This document shows, piece after piece, positions 1-12,680 of a stretch of 64,000 bases of DNA (position 1 is its first letter; every line of letters starts with the position of its first letter). Source of the stretch: Panaeolus papilionaceus (Eukaryota > Basidiomycota > Agaricomycetes > Agaricales); NCBI GenBank assembly GCA_015501605.1, contig JADNRZ010000017.1, positions 434,001 through 498,000 on the forward strand. The letters run 5' to 3'. Under the pieces are notes generated by a model. The model was given only the letters and a program-made list of their open reading frames with translations, did no database searches and was not told the origin of the DNA. The translations under genes were made by a program, and so were the position numbers.

Positions 1-1423
1 AAATATACCTCACGGAATGTTTTACTCACAAACGCCAATATTGTGATCATCTTGGGGGTTTTTAGCTGTTCCGGCTGCAGCAAAAACGAAGAGCCATATG
101 GACTGCCAAACACCTCCGATAATCAACGGCCATCGTCTACCAAACTAATATTGCGATTAGCAGCTGCTCTCACGAAAGGACTAATTCCATTTACTCTCTC
201 CATGACATATAAACCGCCAAAGGTGCATCCAAAGTTAACAGCACCCAAAATAATCTGAGTGACGAAACTATCAGAGATACCAACAGACCGGAAAACTGTC
301 GCTCCGTAATAGAAGAAGTAGTTGGCACCGGTGAGCTGCTGTAAGCTTTGAAGCGTCATTCCAAGGAGGGTGCGGTAGAGCGTCTTGTGACCAGGTCTGA
401 AACAATCAAGCCATCCGGCCCTCATAGCTCTTTCTGCGTCGATTTGGTCCTTGATTTCGCGAACCTCCGTTTGAACGAATCGGTTGGAAGCTTCGTCTTT
501 TGCAGCGATACCATATGCACGGGCCACTGCGCGTTCTGCTTTCTTCAAATGACCATGCGCAACCAACCACCTAGCAGAAAATTATTAATTACCTCTGTTG
601 ACGACCTTAAGCACTTTATGAAACGTACCGCGGGGATTCTGGCATGCACAGGATACCGAGTGAAAGAATACCAGGCCAGATCAAGCCAATGCCCACGACT
701 ATCCTCCACGATTGTCCGTCAGGCGCATTTCTCGTGCCGATTGCAATGCAGTCTAAAAGGGGGAATCAACACAAGTTAAAATATATGGCAAGGAAAAGGT
801 CTTACAAGCCACAAGAATTCCAAGAGTAATGAATAACTGATATGTAGCCGTCAATGTCCCCCGAATCTGTGTAGGAGCCGTTTCTGCTTGATACTGTATG
901 ATTGTCATCGTCAGAAGCCTATCAAAGCGGTTGGCATTACCACAACTCACCATCGGGACAGCAGAGCTCAACGCGCCAATACCCAGACCAGAAATAAGAC
1001 GTCCAACTGCAAACTGAACCCAGCTCGTCGTCGACGTCACCTGAATGATGACACCTACAGAGAACACGACACAATCCGTCACCATAGCCCATCGTCGTCC
1101 AAGCCAATCAGCAACCCTATATGTACAAGGAAACACGTCAACCAAACCCCTTTTGAATCCCAAACGCATATAAACAACACATACACTGCTCCAATCAACG
1201 TCCCAATCAACGTCCCAATCGACAAAAGCGCAACGATGAGCCCAGCCCGCACCACCGAGAACTCACACGACCCTGGATCCGTTGGTACTTTACAAGTGGC
1301 GAAGCGAAGCTTAAAGTCGTCCATCACCAGAAGGTCACTAATCTGACCGGTATCGTATCCGAAGATGAAACCTCCCATGCTGGCGACGAGGGCGAGCATA
1401 ATCGCCACGCCGCCAATGGGCAT
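1..1423 (-). CDS. MFS hexose transporter, 3' end cut by window edge
   Basis: Sugar/H+ symporter-type transporter of the plasma membrane (MFS, fungal HXT/RGT2-like). Reading down the minus strand, the exons give [16 protein letters not shown] in the first membrane helix, [10 protein letters not shown] in the helix 2-3 loop, [11 protein letters not shown], then MPESPRW before the central loop, [13 protein letters not shown] in helix 7 and ER-FGRRWPL. These are the family signatures in the normal order. At least four introns are visible, near 1113-1191, 770-806, 575-630 and 153-201, each with GT/AG ends. The ATG at 1423 is chosen because an in-frame stop lies a few codons upstream; a short upstream exon is possible. 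The last helices and C-terminus lie outside the window. The substrate is inferred to be glucose or another hexose; the family is certain, the substrate is not. Confidence 0.88.
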
Positions 1424-2423
1424 ACCACGTCTATGTACATCCCGCAGAAAGAAAGACGATGTCAGTTACATTTTGCCTTGCGACGGAGAGAAAAAATCAA
1501 CGAAAACTCACAGATAAAAGAGGGGCATTGGTATTGTGGAAAGCAGGGGATCTGTGTTTCACCCACCATCCTGAAGGTCTTTATTTTTGAAGGAGTTCGA
1601 CTGAAAGTATCGGGGATAGTGATGTCACTTCGGCGACTCTTCCTCGCCCCTCGCGAATATTGAAAGCGAGTCACGAGACGAGATGTGGATCCACTCGGCA
1701 ACTGACATTGTCACTCCCTCCTCCTGTTGAATCATAGACTCCAGCTATACTCACACCTTTGAGAAGTGCACGTCTATTATTACTCCATAAGATGCACCAC
1801 CATTATCCTTGTATGTCGGTTCTTCAACTCCAGATCGCAGAAAGATCGGCTGGGGGCTTCGGAGTCGGAACATTATGCTGACAACTGTCCTTGACATATC
1901 TCCCTGACGCAGCACCCTCTCCAAACATTATGTCAGAAGGCGAGTGGGGGTGGAGAACCAGAGGACTGCGCGTCGAGATCCATATATACTCCTCTCCGAG
2001 AAACAAGGAACAAGGCAGAAAGTGTCGACCTATATTATGAACAACATCATCACCGGCGCATCACCAAGGTTAATGAATAACGTACATTTTACTAGGCAGG
2101 GACCTCAGGCGCTTGCGAAATTCAGCCCAGAGTGAATGACAAAACAGTGCAGATGCACTCATACATTAGCATGTCAAAAAAAAGTGATACAGTACGTTTA
2201 ACGATAAATATTGCAACATAGAGGAAGCGTGTGCTAATAGTAGTGATGATAGAGCAGCCATATGTATACAACGTATGGAGTGAAGCAGATAGAGCATGAA
2301 ACGGATGGGTAACAAAAATGTACAGCAGATTAAATGACAGAGACTCCGGACATGCGGGGATAAAATATCAACTCGCTAAAGGGATTGAAAGGATAGGGAA
2401 AAGGTGAGGGGAAATAAAGCCTA
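1424..2423. other. Intergenic, transporter promoter side and 3' side of DUF262 gene
   Basis: About 1 kb with no supported gene. It should hold the promoter and 5' UTR of the leftward sugar transporter (right of 1423) and the 3' UTR of the DUF262 gene (left of 2424). The short open frames here have no recognisable motifs and no splice-linked continuation. Confidence 0.6.
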
Positions 2424-5400
2424 TTATTGTCGCTGATGGAACTGCTGCGGGGTCAACAACTCCATCGCCGAAGGACCAATACTACTGGGCGGCTGTCTTG
2501 CACCTGCTTGACCCCTCAAATCATTACACGCCGCAGGCCCATGAGTTATCTCCGCAGTAGCCCTCGCAATATTGGGGTCCACATCCCTAGAATCCCGAAA
2601 ATAACTTTGAGCACCCGCCTGTCGTCGTACTTGCGTCGGAGGAGGACGGCGATGTGGGGGATTGGACTGACCGTATGGTGAGGCCTGCGTCTGTTGAGAG
2701 GGCTGTTGTGATTGAGGGGTTGACGGTGTGGATGGGGAATGTTGACTTTGCGCAACTGGGTATTGGCGGGTTGGTGGCCCGACCTGTTGGTGGTGTTGGG
2801 GCTGAGGGCGTGGCTGTTGAACAGGTTGCTGACGTTGCTGCAATTGTTGGTAAGTATGAGGCTGTTGTTGAGGTTGCCGCTGCTGCAGATGTGGTGGGGG
2901 CTGTTGAGGCTGCTGAGGTTGAGGTTGAGGCTGCGGTTGAGGCTGAGATCGCTGTTGCTGTTGTTGCTGTTGAGGATGAGATGATGCTGGCTGCTGCGAT
3001 TGAGGAGGCCGCTGTTGCGCTTGAACAAACTGAGGGGAAAATGTGCTGGGCATAGGAGACGGTGATGCAGATATAGACGACAACGGCGACCCAAGCGATT
3101 CCTGGCGATTTTGTTGCGGTATCTGAAGAGACAGCCGAGGGTTCGTCGAAGGTCCGGCTCTAGTCGGCTCAGTCTGTGCGACAGCGAGAACAGGAGGCTG
3201 AGCACCCTGCCCCTGTCCCTGCACTGGGGCAACATTACTTTGCATGGCATCAAAAAATGTAAGCCATGCAGGATCGCTCGTCGACTTTCCCGAAAGGTGG
3301 GGAGAACTCTGCTGGCTGTTGATTTGTGTTTCTGCCCTTGCCCGTTTAAGAGGACCTAGCCTGTCAGAGGCAGCCCGCCCGGTAACTCCAGCCATCTGAG
3401 ATACCGGTTGACTAGATCCGTTTTGAAAATTCTGCTGGGTGGAAGGGCGACGAAGAGCACCTGTGGTGGGGCGAGATGTTGCTGAGAACGTCGAAGTGCC
3501 GCTACCTGAGGCTGTGGCATTGCGAGACAACGGTGAGGGCTTGATCGAAACCTGATGAGTAGAGGATGGTGGTGCCTTGACCGCGACAGAATTGGTGGAA
3601 GGCGCAGAAGCAGCGACCTCAGCCTTCCGCTTCAACGATGCGGGTGTTCTTTTAACCGTCGTCTTCGCCAAACTGGGTTTGCTACTGCTAGAAACCTGTC
3701 TCATCGGTGTCGAGGCAGCTGGAACAGAGTCCCTCAACTTCTTGACTGCAGGCTTCGCCTTTACAATGCAATCGTCTTCCTCCGAGTCAGCCATATCACC
3801 GTCGTCTTCAGCGGTGCTTTCTCTCTTTCTCTTGTTGGATGGCTCTGACGGGGGAGGCTTGTCAGCGAGATCCATGAATTGGTCGAAAGGCAGTTCTCGG
3901 CGGTCAAAGGGAGTGATGGCGGCGACTTTTTCATCAGGAAGTTTAGCAAGGGAATGGGCGATTTTGGGAAGTTGTTTGTCGATGAAGGTCGTCATAACCT
4001 TGTAGTTGACGTTGCCGCATTTAAAATCCTTCTTCTGACTGACATAATCTTGACGCATGCGAGTGATAGCCGCTGAGAGCTGCGAGTCTGTCAACCTGTC
4101 CTTCTCTCGACTGATGAGGTAGTTCGACATGACAAATTCGAGGGGCGAAAGTTTGTCGAAACAGACACTGAGTGTGGGGTGGGAAGAAATGCGGCAGAAG
4201 ATATCGATAGTCTGGATGGCCTTTTCTCTCAGCTTGTTGTAATTCTCGGCTCTGGTCCCAAGCCAAGTTTCCAGTCGGGTTGCAATGGGATCCCATTTCC
4301 TCGTTTGTCCAAAAGCGACGAAGTAGACGATTCTAGCCAGAGCTTGAAAATCTTTGCCTCGGGCTCTGCCCCAATCAAGGTAGCCGTCGAAGCCTTCGGT
4401 TGTGTTGATGCGACGCCGAAGCTCACGAATCATGTCCGCGTTAGCGCCGTTGATGGCTGGAAGGCGATCTATCATCAAGCATGTCAGAAACGCCTAATAA
4501 TGGAGGCAACAAAAATACATACCAGCCGGGCCGAGAACAACGCCCAATTGAACGCGCTAAAAATGCGAATGAGATGCTATATTTAGACGGAAATTCGATT
4601 GTAATCCTACCTGGAATACGGCGCGTTCTTGTTCTTCTGTTATCGACATGTACTCGTCAATCTTTATGCGCTTTTCGCGGAGCTTGCTCCTCAGAACGGG
4701 TGGCATTAACCGCCGCTTTTGGCCAGGTTGATTGACAAACCAGTATTTCTTGTTAGATTGCCTACAGGCCCAAAAATTAATGTGAAAAATACGTATGAAT
4801 GCGCGTAATACATACGAGTCTTTGTCTAAAAACCAAAATAGGGTCAGAATCAATAAGAGATTAGTCGAACAACAGGGTTTAGGTGACTTACAAGGGATCT
4901 GATACATCAGGTTTGGGGAAAGGAGAAACAAACGTTAGACATTGCATTACACAAGTGATGGGACGCATTCAATTACCTCTCCATGCAGAAAACTACACAA
5001 AAGATCTGAGTATGAAAGTGGACGATAAAATATGATCAACACGCACCGAAACAGGGACGTCAGTCTTTGCTTTCCATCGATGCACCGCCAAACATCCATG
5101 CCATCGTCATTATACCCTTTGGCTGAAAATGACAAGTTTCTTTTAGTACGAATAAGTGAAAACAGCGTGATGGGTAATACCGAGAACGATGGATGGAGTG
5201 TGGTAATTATTTAATAAAGAGTCGATGAATCCGCCTTGTTTGGTATCACTCCATACAACCCCTGAAATTGCCCAAGGTTAGGAGAGCAACTGAAGCCATA
5301 AGAAAGAGACAAACCTCTCTGATATTCAGGATTCACATCAATACGGCCTTCTGCCATCAAATCTGTAGCAGTAGATATAGAAATGAATATCGTAGCAAGA

Positions 5401-5745
5401 TAGAATAATCATCGAAAAAAATTACTGACCGACGAGAAAGTAAACAGGGTGCGTGAGGAACACTGTCTCTGTCAAGGTTGGACGGTTTTCCTTCGATCTG
5501 TCTCTACGAGCGCGACTTTGTTGAGTTGCCTGCTGAGTTGAAGGCCGTGTTGGTTTAGCTCTTCCGGAATATTTTGGGGGTGGTGAAGGAGGACGTGGTG
5601 GGGACGGGGGTTGCACGACCTGCTGAGGCTGAGGAGCATCGTTCGCGTCGTTGCCTTCGAGTTCGTCTTCCTCTTCGGATGTAGGTGGTTCTGTAAGATC
5701 AGACTCGTCGTCAGGAATATTCCATCGCGCTGGACGCAAAGTCAT
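2424..5745 (-). CDS. DUF262 domain protein with long Q/P-rich disordered tail
   Basis: Protein with an N-terminal DUF262 (ParB/sulfiredoxin-like, GmrS-type) domain; function in fungi unknown. The ATG at 5745 opens an acidic, proline-rich leader of about 105 residues. Splicing six short exons between 5366 and 4497 then gives MAEGRIDVNPEYQRG joined to VVWSDTKQGGFIDSL and later CIDGKQRLTSL. These are the N-terminal PxYQRxxVW and DGxQR motifs of DUF262. A helical segment follows (LPAINGANADMIRELRRRI onward). The 3' half is one long exon coding a low-complexity tail: basic Ser/Lys patches such as KRKRESTAEDDGD (possible nuclear signal), then a Gln/Pro-rich stretch to the stop. Total is roughly 900 residues. 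In bacteria DUF262 proteins belong to DNA restriction and other defence systems; nuclear action here is only inference. An apparent start near 4478 is the middle of the spliced frame, not the gene start. Confidence 0.82.
2769..3018 (-). repeat. Gln/Pro-coding low-complexity tract
   Basis: CAG/CAA/CCG-rich imperfect repeat inside the DUF262 gene. It codes runs of glutamine and alternating QP. On the plus strand it appears as ctg/ttg/gag repeats and makes false open frames rich in Val, Ala and Leu. Length variation between strains would be expected. Confidence 0.75.
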
Positions 5746-6751
5746 GATGAAGGATGAGGAGAAAAGGTAGTCCAAAGTATCAGAGGATGAGAGGGAAAGG
5801 GATAAATGGAGGGATTTTAGGGTAAGCCAATTAGGGTACACCTGATTATATTATAAGTTTCTAATTGGGGTCCCGTGGCTGATATAATTTTTGAAATAAT
5901 TTTACCGATTTTTTGCAAATTCGGCGATGAGATCCTTGCGTTCAGGGAAGACATGAAAGAAACCGGTCATTGGACAACGACACATTCCTGCTCAGGGTAC
6001 CTATAATTCCGACTGGAGTAAAGGCTAAACACCATAGACAACGCATTCTTTCATGTCTTGAAACTCTTCCCTGATTTCGGTCAAAACATCAAAGCCATGA
6101 TCGAGGTGTCCTTAAATAGCTGTTAGGGGTCCCGTCAATGCCAAGAAAGTGCGGGGGAATTGGCGCAAAAAGCTTTTTACCCTCATCAAAGAGATGATGA
6201 GGACTGTTCCTTGAATTATGATGAACCAGTCAAAGAGAATTATTGATCATCGACTCTCCTTGAACAAAGACCTGGAGGGAACATGAGGAGCGAGATAGCC
6301 AGATGGTGAATATGGATGAGAGTTCTAGTGGCTTCCTCGGACGCTTATTGGATTATAGGATTGGATGAGTATTGACACTTGTGTGATTGAATAGTTGAGC
6401 ACTCGGTCTTCCCGCAACGGATGACCACAATGTGGAAAGTGTTACAGGCACCATATTTTACTGGAGGCCACTCGTATTTTTAAAAGAAAAGATCTGCGTG
6501 GATTGTGAAGTTCAAGAAATGGTACGAAACTACACAGTTGAACTTCAAGAGTGAACTGAACGAATTTCGAAAGAGCAAACCGAACAGAACTGAGGACTCA
6601 AACTGGCTCGGTGGTCACGCCCGTCACGTAATTATCCCACGCCACGTGTTTTGAGGCGCGTCAACCCTCCGGTGCGTCACTGTTATTGCTCAACACTCTA
6701 GACGTCGACCACGACACCAACCACGACGACCTCCATTATTTACTTAGAGCC
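5746..6751. other. Divergent intergenic region, DUF262 gene and KSH1
   Basis: About 1 kb between two divergent starts, so both promoters lie here. A palindromic CACGTG E-box core is at 6643-6648, about 105 bp before the KSH1 ATG, with a TCACGTAA sequence just upstream near 6624. No coding exon is supported. Confidence 0.5.
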
Positions 6752-7128
6752 ATGGTCAGTATTCATTTCCTATAGGTCGTTGCTGTCAAACCGAACACTT
6801 TCATTCTTCTAGTCGGCTTTGTTCAACTTTCAATCTCTGTTGCTGGTCATCCTCCTTTTCATCTGCACCTGTACATATGTCCGAGCTGTTGCTCCATCTC
6901 TAGTAGACCGGAATAAGACAGGGTAAGCCCATGCAATACTATACTCCGACACCCTCTAAACAGTGTCACAGCTTCCTTGGTCTGCTCTTTAAATCGGCGA
7001 GAATAGGTATGCGCATCATCTGTTATATCACTCTAATCCACTAACCAACCCCTGTTATAGGAGAGAGGCTGTCACCCTATGTGGGACTAGCTTGTATAAC
7101 TATGGCTGTTACTATGCTTATGCAGTAG
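6752..7128 (+). CDS. KSH1: Kish protein (TMEM167 family), secretory pathway
   Basis: Small two-helix membrane protein of the early secretory pathway (ER-Golgi), essential in yeast as Ksh1. Four coding exons: 6752-6754 (ATG only), 6813-6922, 6972-7006 and 7061-7128. Spliced, they give about 72 residues, the usual family length. Recognisable segments are [20 protein letters not shown] (first helix), [27 protein letters not shown] (family signature, read in two parts across the junctions) and a second helix ending in MLMQ. All junctions have GT/AG ends and keep frame. The exons are too short to show up as long open frames, so the gene is easily missed. It is convergent with SMC2. Confidence 0.95.
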
Positions 7129-7573
7129 CTCCGATTCATCTGTTCACGATACATGCACAAAATACAAAAACACCACATAATAGGACACCATGCCAGACAT
7201 ACACCCTCGGAACGTTGAAAATCCTTGCAAATTTTCCTAGGACGATTTCGTCAACGAAAAGGCCGCCATATCACCCTTCCTCAAGAGACTGATACATACT
7301 TCTCACTACTGACCACTTGCCCCTTCTGGTCTACACGAACTCTCGTTTTTGCATGGAAACTATTACCGTCAATGCAACCTTTGCATACCGAGAAAACAAG
7401 TATTCAGTAAACGAGCCAAGTCGTGTTCTATTAATAGGTCCTATGGTGGTTACTACAATGCCCAAGCTATAATTCTACATTGGTCATGATCACAGCAAAT
7501 TAAATAACAAAAACGCGCAAAAAAAAAGGGAGATAATGAAACAGATAAAAGGTGCAGGAGATGACGAGGAAAA
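7129..7573. other. Convergent intergenic region, 3' UTRs
   Basis: About 445 bp between the KSH1 and SMC2 stop codons. It should hold both 3' ends; no gene is seen. Confidence 0.6.
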
Positions 7574-10500
7574 CTATGTAATAGCCTTGCGAGACCGTCT
7601 GCCATTCCGTTCGTCTTCGTCGTCATTATTATTATCGTATAACGACGACGTTGATCGGTGAGCTGTTCGTTCAACGATGGACGTTCCATCTCTAAACCTC
7701 GCTCTGAAAAGAACGTTGGCATTGGTGAACAAGCCTTCTTTCAGCGACACGACGATGAACTGTGATCCCTTGAACCGCGTGCGGAATAGCTGGCCGATAT
7801 GTTGGGTATGCGACAGATCAAGAGCAGCGTCAATCTCGTCCAAGATGTACATGGGAGCAGGCTTGAACTGCAGCAGCGCCATGATGAGGGACAAAGCGAT
7901 CAGGGATCTAGATGCACGACACACAAAGGAGCGTCAGCAAATGCCTCGACCACGTGAAAATAAAATAAATATTAACCTTTGCCCACCGCTCAATTCCGTC
8001 AAGCTCTGCTTCCATACGGTACCGAGCCGCACCTTGACCTCGAGACCATCCATGAGATCTTGGCCTTCCGGTGGCTGCAGCTTCGCAAAGTTCCCAGGTA
8101 GAAGTTCAGCAAAGATATCGCCAAAGTCACTGTATGCAACAGGAAGGGAAGCATATGGGTCCATTAGCATTAGATGTAGATGTTGATGGGTCTGACGACC
8201 AGTATTCGAGGAATGTTCTACGCACGTGGTGACTTTCTCCCATGTTTTCTGGAGAGCGTCGCGTTTGTATCGGTCCAGTTCTTCGATGGTTTCTTCGATT
8301 TTCTGCTTGTCTTTCTCGACGGTGGCCATCATCTTGGCGAGACTGGCTTCGCGCTTCTCCACGCTGTAGGTGAAAACATGCGTGAATACTACGAGCAAAC
8401 ACGAAAGGATCGAAAAACTTGCCTATCAATCATATTCATGACTTTGGGATTAATCTTCTTCTTCATTCCTGCCTGTGAGCTACGGAGCTCTTCATACTTG
8501 TGGCGGAGAGTGTTGACATCCGTTGAGCTAAAATCGTACTGCGTTCCCGGTTTGCCGAATTGACTAATGAAAGAAACGAGTCAGTGTTTGATAAACCGCA
8601 CAAAGGGGAGAAAGACCTACTCTTGATCTTGCACAATCCACTCGTGCTGCTTCTCAAGGTTGGCGACCTGATTGGTCGCAGCCGTTCTTTCCTTTGCCAG
8701 ACCCTGGATCTTGTGTTGCAGCTCCTGGACATGCAGCTCCTTGTTATGCGCAAGTGCCTTCTTCTCTTTGACAACCTGCTCAAGCTCCTTCAATTCGGTG
8801 TCAAAGCGGCTGAGCGTCGCCATCTCCTCTTGCAATCTCTCTTCCGCTTTCGTATGTTCCGCCTACACCACCACCATCACACGACAAATTACATCCACCC
8901 AAAACGCCCGATGATTGATGATGGTGAAAAGTTAAAAATAGAACGACAGGTGAGCCTTATGGTCGCTAGATCATCCCCTCCCAAAAGGGAATCAACACCG
9001 CGTAAATCGCACGTACCTCTTTTGCGGTGACATCAGCACGTAGTGCTTCAAGGTCTTCATGTAGACGTTGCAATCCAGCATGCGCTTCCTTTAGCTGCTC
9101 CTTTTCTCCGGCGATATCCCCCGCAGTTTGTTCTGTAAGTTGGGTCCCACGTCAGTCATATCAGACAATATAGAGGTACTTTTCACGGGCAATAGGAAAC
9201 CAGAACAACGTACCAAGCTCCAATTTGGCGGACTGCAGCTCCTTTTGTTTGGCCTTGAAACGACCCGCATGCTCCTGTATTTTCTTTCTCTGTTTTGCGA
9301 TGCTGGCCTATTTCCAAAGGGTAAAGATACAATGTTAGACGAATGTCGTTATCAGAAACCAAAATGGCGTCGAGATTGAATCAACTCGTACCTTTAACTC
9401 ATCGATCTTGCCATCTTTGTTATTTTTAAACTCTTCCATGTCCTTCTCGAGCTTCTTGCACTCTTCCTTGGCATCTTTTTGACGTTGCTGAGCATCTTTC
9501 ACTGCCGCCGCGAGCTCTTCAATTACAGCTTTGACACGCTCCACTTCACTGGCGTTCTTGAAAATGAAAAAGGAATCAGAACTTAGGGAACTAGAAAATT
9601 CTCCGAAGAGAAAAACATACCAAGGATGCATTACTTCCCTCGACTTGCTGTTGAAGTAGCTTCAGCTCATGCGACTTGATATCAAAGTCTCGTGCGAGAT
9701 TCCTCCAGGTGTTCCGCATATTTTGCGTCGCCTTATCTTCGTGCTCGACTTGAGCGAGGCGCTGGCATGCCTCATTGTACAACGACTCAATATGCAGAAG
9801 CTCCTGTACTTGAATGAGGATCTTCGTGCTGCTGGGTGCCGAGCCACCGCTGAGGGTACCAGAAGGGTCGTACACGTCGCCTTCAAGGGTGACCGACTTG
9901 ACACCCACATCCTTCGCAAAAGTGACTCTTTTCGCTGCATCAGCATCATCGCAGATCAAGGTGTCACTGAAGATGTATGAAATCGCCTTCTCTACGTCTT
10001 CTTGGTAGCCTACCAGAGATAGTGCGGTCCGAACTTTGCCTGGGGCAAGTCGATTGGCTGCTTGAAGTTTCTATCATACCCCGGGTACAAACGAGTGAGA
10101 AAGGGACCGACGCGATAGCAAGAAAAGAACAGAACTTGGTCGTACCTGGTTTGAAAGGGTGTGCGCCTGGATCTTGTTCAACGGAATAAAGGTGACTCGT
10201 CTCTTGAGTCTTCCATTTTTGATGAGATCTTTTCCGACTTGTTCATCCTGAACGACGACGTTGAACAGCTTGCCTCCGCCCGCTATTTCGAGAGCAGTCG
10301 CCTTATCGTGGTCGTCTGGGCCTAGGGCGATAAGCTGGGCAGCAACACCCTTGACTTTGCGTCTGTCGAAATTGGGGTATGGATTGTCATAGTCAAAGCT
10401 CAGGCGTCCGATCTTTGATTTAACGCGTTCACGTTGCTGCGAGGTAATAAATTAGAACGAGGTATGGTGTGGTAAAAATAATAACTAGAACGTACATCAC

Positions 10501-12244
10501 CAAGTTCCTTGACGTCCTGACGCGCCTTCTTCAGTCGCATTTCCAAGTCTTGCTCTTTTTCTGCACTCCAGCCACATTCATTCAGACGTTTCTCGCAGGC
10601 CTGAACAGCTGCCTGGATCGTTTGGAGCTTCTTTATGTTGTCTCCGGCCTCCTTTGCAAACGCCTTCATCTTGTTTTCGAGTCCTGTCAGCTCCTTCTGA
10701 TTCATGTTTAGCTTCGTCTTGTTCTGTTCCTCTTCGGCCGCGGCTTGGGCGATCTTTGCTTTGGCGTCGGCTAGCTGACCCATGTATCCTCCACCTTTAT
10801 TCTTGTTGTTAGAGGAAGAAAGACCAGTAAGTAGCGTTTGTAAGAGTTCCTCGTCAGACGTGTGTTTAGCTGTAAGAGCCTCTTCCTCTCGCTTGAGCGT
10901 GTCGTAAATTCCCTGAACTTGATCCGCGAGTTTCTGTTTCTCGCTCAGAGCGGACTCGGACTAGATAACATTAGAAAGCAGTGAAGGACTGGGTAATAGT
11001 CTGGCTTACCTCCTTAAGCTGGGCCTCCAGCGTCTTAATTTTGGTCTTCTCATCGTTGATTCCCTCCTTTTTCAAATCAACATGAGTCCTGACCTTGGTG
11101 AGGGCCTTTCCAAGCTCCTTCGCCTCCTCCTGCAGCTTCTTGAGTTTCCCGCCCTTGGCCAATTCCGCGTCCCTCTTTTTCGCCACGGCCTCCATCTCCC
11201 TTTCTGCTGCATCACTATCTTTGTGAGCCTTCTTTATCTCTGTCTGCGTCTGCTTAACGTCTGCCTCTGCCTGCTCGATCTCTGCAATCTTCTCATCAAC
11301 TCGCACACAAGCTTCTGTCCACTCCAATGCCCTCAATTGGCGCTCGACGCGTTCCATCTCTGTCACCGACTTTTGATATTCGATGAACGAGCGTTTTTCC
11401 TTGCGTAGCTTCTCCAACTTGGGGGTGATCTCCTCGTCGAGGACAGATCTGATTTCCTGCATCTTCTTCTCTTTTTTTCCCATCGTTTTCTTTGCCTTGT
11501 CCTTTCTCTCCTCAAACATGCGCGTTCCTGCAGCCTCTTCCACCATTCCCAGAATTTCCTGAGGTCGCATGTTTAAAACCTAACATTGAATGAGATTTGA
11601 GGAACATGAGATAGTGGAATACGAATCACACCTTTGTAATGCGACCTTGCATAATGACGAAGTTGGGGTTGTTGATGTTGAGCTGTACTGACTGGAAGAG
11701 CGTTTGCATCGCGTTTTGCTGCATCTTGTGGCCGTTCAACAAGTATTTGGAAACATTGGGCAATCCAATCTGTCCAATAGCATTAAAGACATCCAACGTA
11801 AAAGCACGGTTTCTAGACTCACCTGACGCGTAACTGTAATCTGCTTATAATCTTCGTATCCTACTGGACTCTTTGAGCGATCAGAGTTGTCAAAGACGAT
11901 GGTCACACTAGCTTTGGTGACACCAGCCTGACCACGTTTGTAAATGAGGTCCTGTTGGTTGGCTGCTCTCATCTATAAGAGTCGTGTCAGTCCAACGAGA
12001 ATTTACATAACGTATTATCATACAGTGGCCATGTTAGTGATACCAAGTACAAAGCAAATGGCATCAAGGATATTGGATTTTCCTGAACCATTTAGACCAG
12101 TTATGGCGTTGAACGACGGATCCCATCCTGTAATTTGGGTTCTAACGGGATATGATTTAAATCCTGTTTCAAGTTATGAGATCCCGACATATTAAGAGAA
12201 TATAAAACGGACTCACCCTCAATAATCAACTCTTCAATCCTCAT
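7574..12244 (-). CDS. SMC2: Condensin subunit SMC2
   Basis: SMC-family ATPase that pairs with SMC4 in condensin to compact chromosomes. The ATG at 12244 starts [10 protein letters not shown], followed after one intron by [18 protein letters not shown] and the Walker A motif [10 protein letters not shown] long coiled coil follows (exon 10971-11570 and others). A hinge segment lies around 10000-10450, with [21 protein letters not shown] second coiled coil leads to the ABC signature ELSGGQR, which is split by an intron near 7975, and then to Walker B with [11 protein letters not shown] and the [11 protein letters not shown] switch. The protein is near the usual 1,170-1,200 residues, with an Asn/Asp/Arg-rich tail. 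A dozen or more short introns are present. SMC2 is favoured over SMC4 because [14 protein letters not shown] starts right at the N-terminus and [20 protein letters not shown] is SMC2-type. Confidence 0.96.
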
Positions 12245-12281
12245 GGTTGCGTTGAAAAAGTTCTATCATAGTTTCGACAAA

Positions 12282-12322
12282 ACGCGTCGACTGATTGGTC
12301 ACGTGCCTTCCCACGGACGCGT
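12282..12322. promoter_or_regulatory. Two MCB-like ACGCGT sites with CACGTG and inverted CCAAT
   Basis: Just upstream of the SMC2 ATG are ACGCGT at 12282-12287 and 12317-12322, CACGTG at 12300-12305 and ATTGG (inverted CCAAT) at 12294-12298. ACGCGT is the MluI cell-cycle box bound by MBF-type factors in fungi, and condensin genes are commonly periodic. The sites lie only 38-78 bp from the ATG, so they could be core promoter or 5' UTR. Function is inferred. Confidence 0.45.
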
Positions 12323-12680
12323 CGCGTCAGACTGCAAATAGGATGCACATTGAAGAAGCAAGCCACAATCACCGATAGATGTGGGTGATATATTTAATTC
12401 TCCAGTTTACCACTGCGTCGCACCAGGCATCGATGAGTACTGTCAATGTGCATGGCAATTAGCCCATGCTGACAAGGTAAAATGGTGGGAAACTTACGTA
12501 ATATTAGGATATCAATGCCCAATCTGAAGAGTTCAGGCTTTTGCTCTTACCTTCAAGTTCACATCGCATTAATATTGAAAATTGAATTTTTACCCGTCTC
12601 TCCGCCTCGGCTGCCGATGAAGATATTATTTAGCCACTAGAAGTCTATGGGCCTACGGCGAAGATCATCCGGTCTCAATA

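Noticed and set aside
2546..3253. Other long frames on both strands over the Q/P-rich region
   Set aside because: Repetitive CAG/CAA DNA stays open in several frames; only the frame continuous with the DUF262 exons is supported.
2424..4478. Start of the DUF262 gene at the methionine near 4478
   Set aside because: Splice-consistent upstream exons carry the DUF262 motifs and join in frame at the acceptor just after that methionine.
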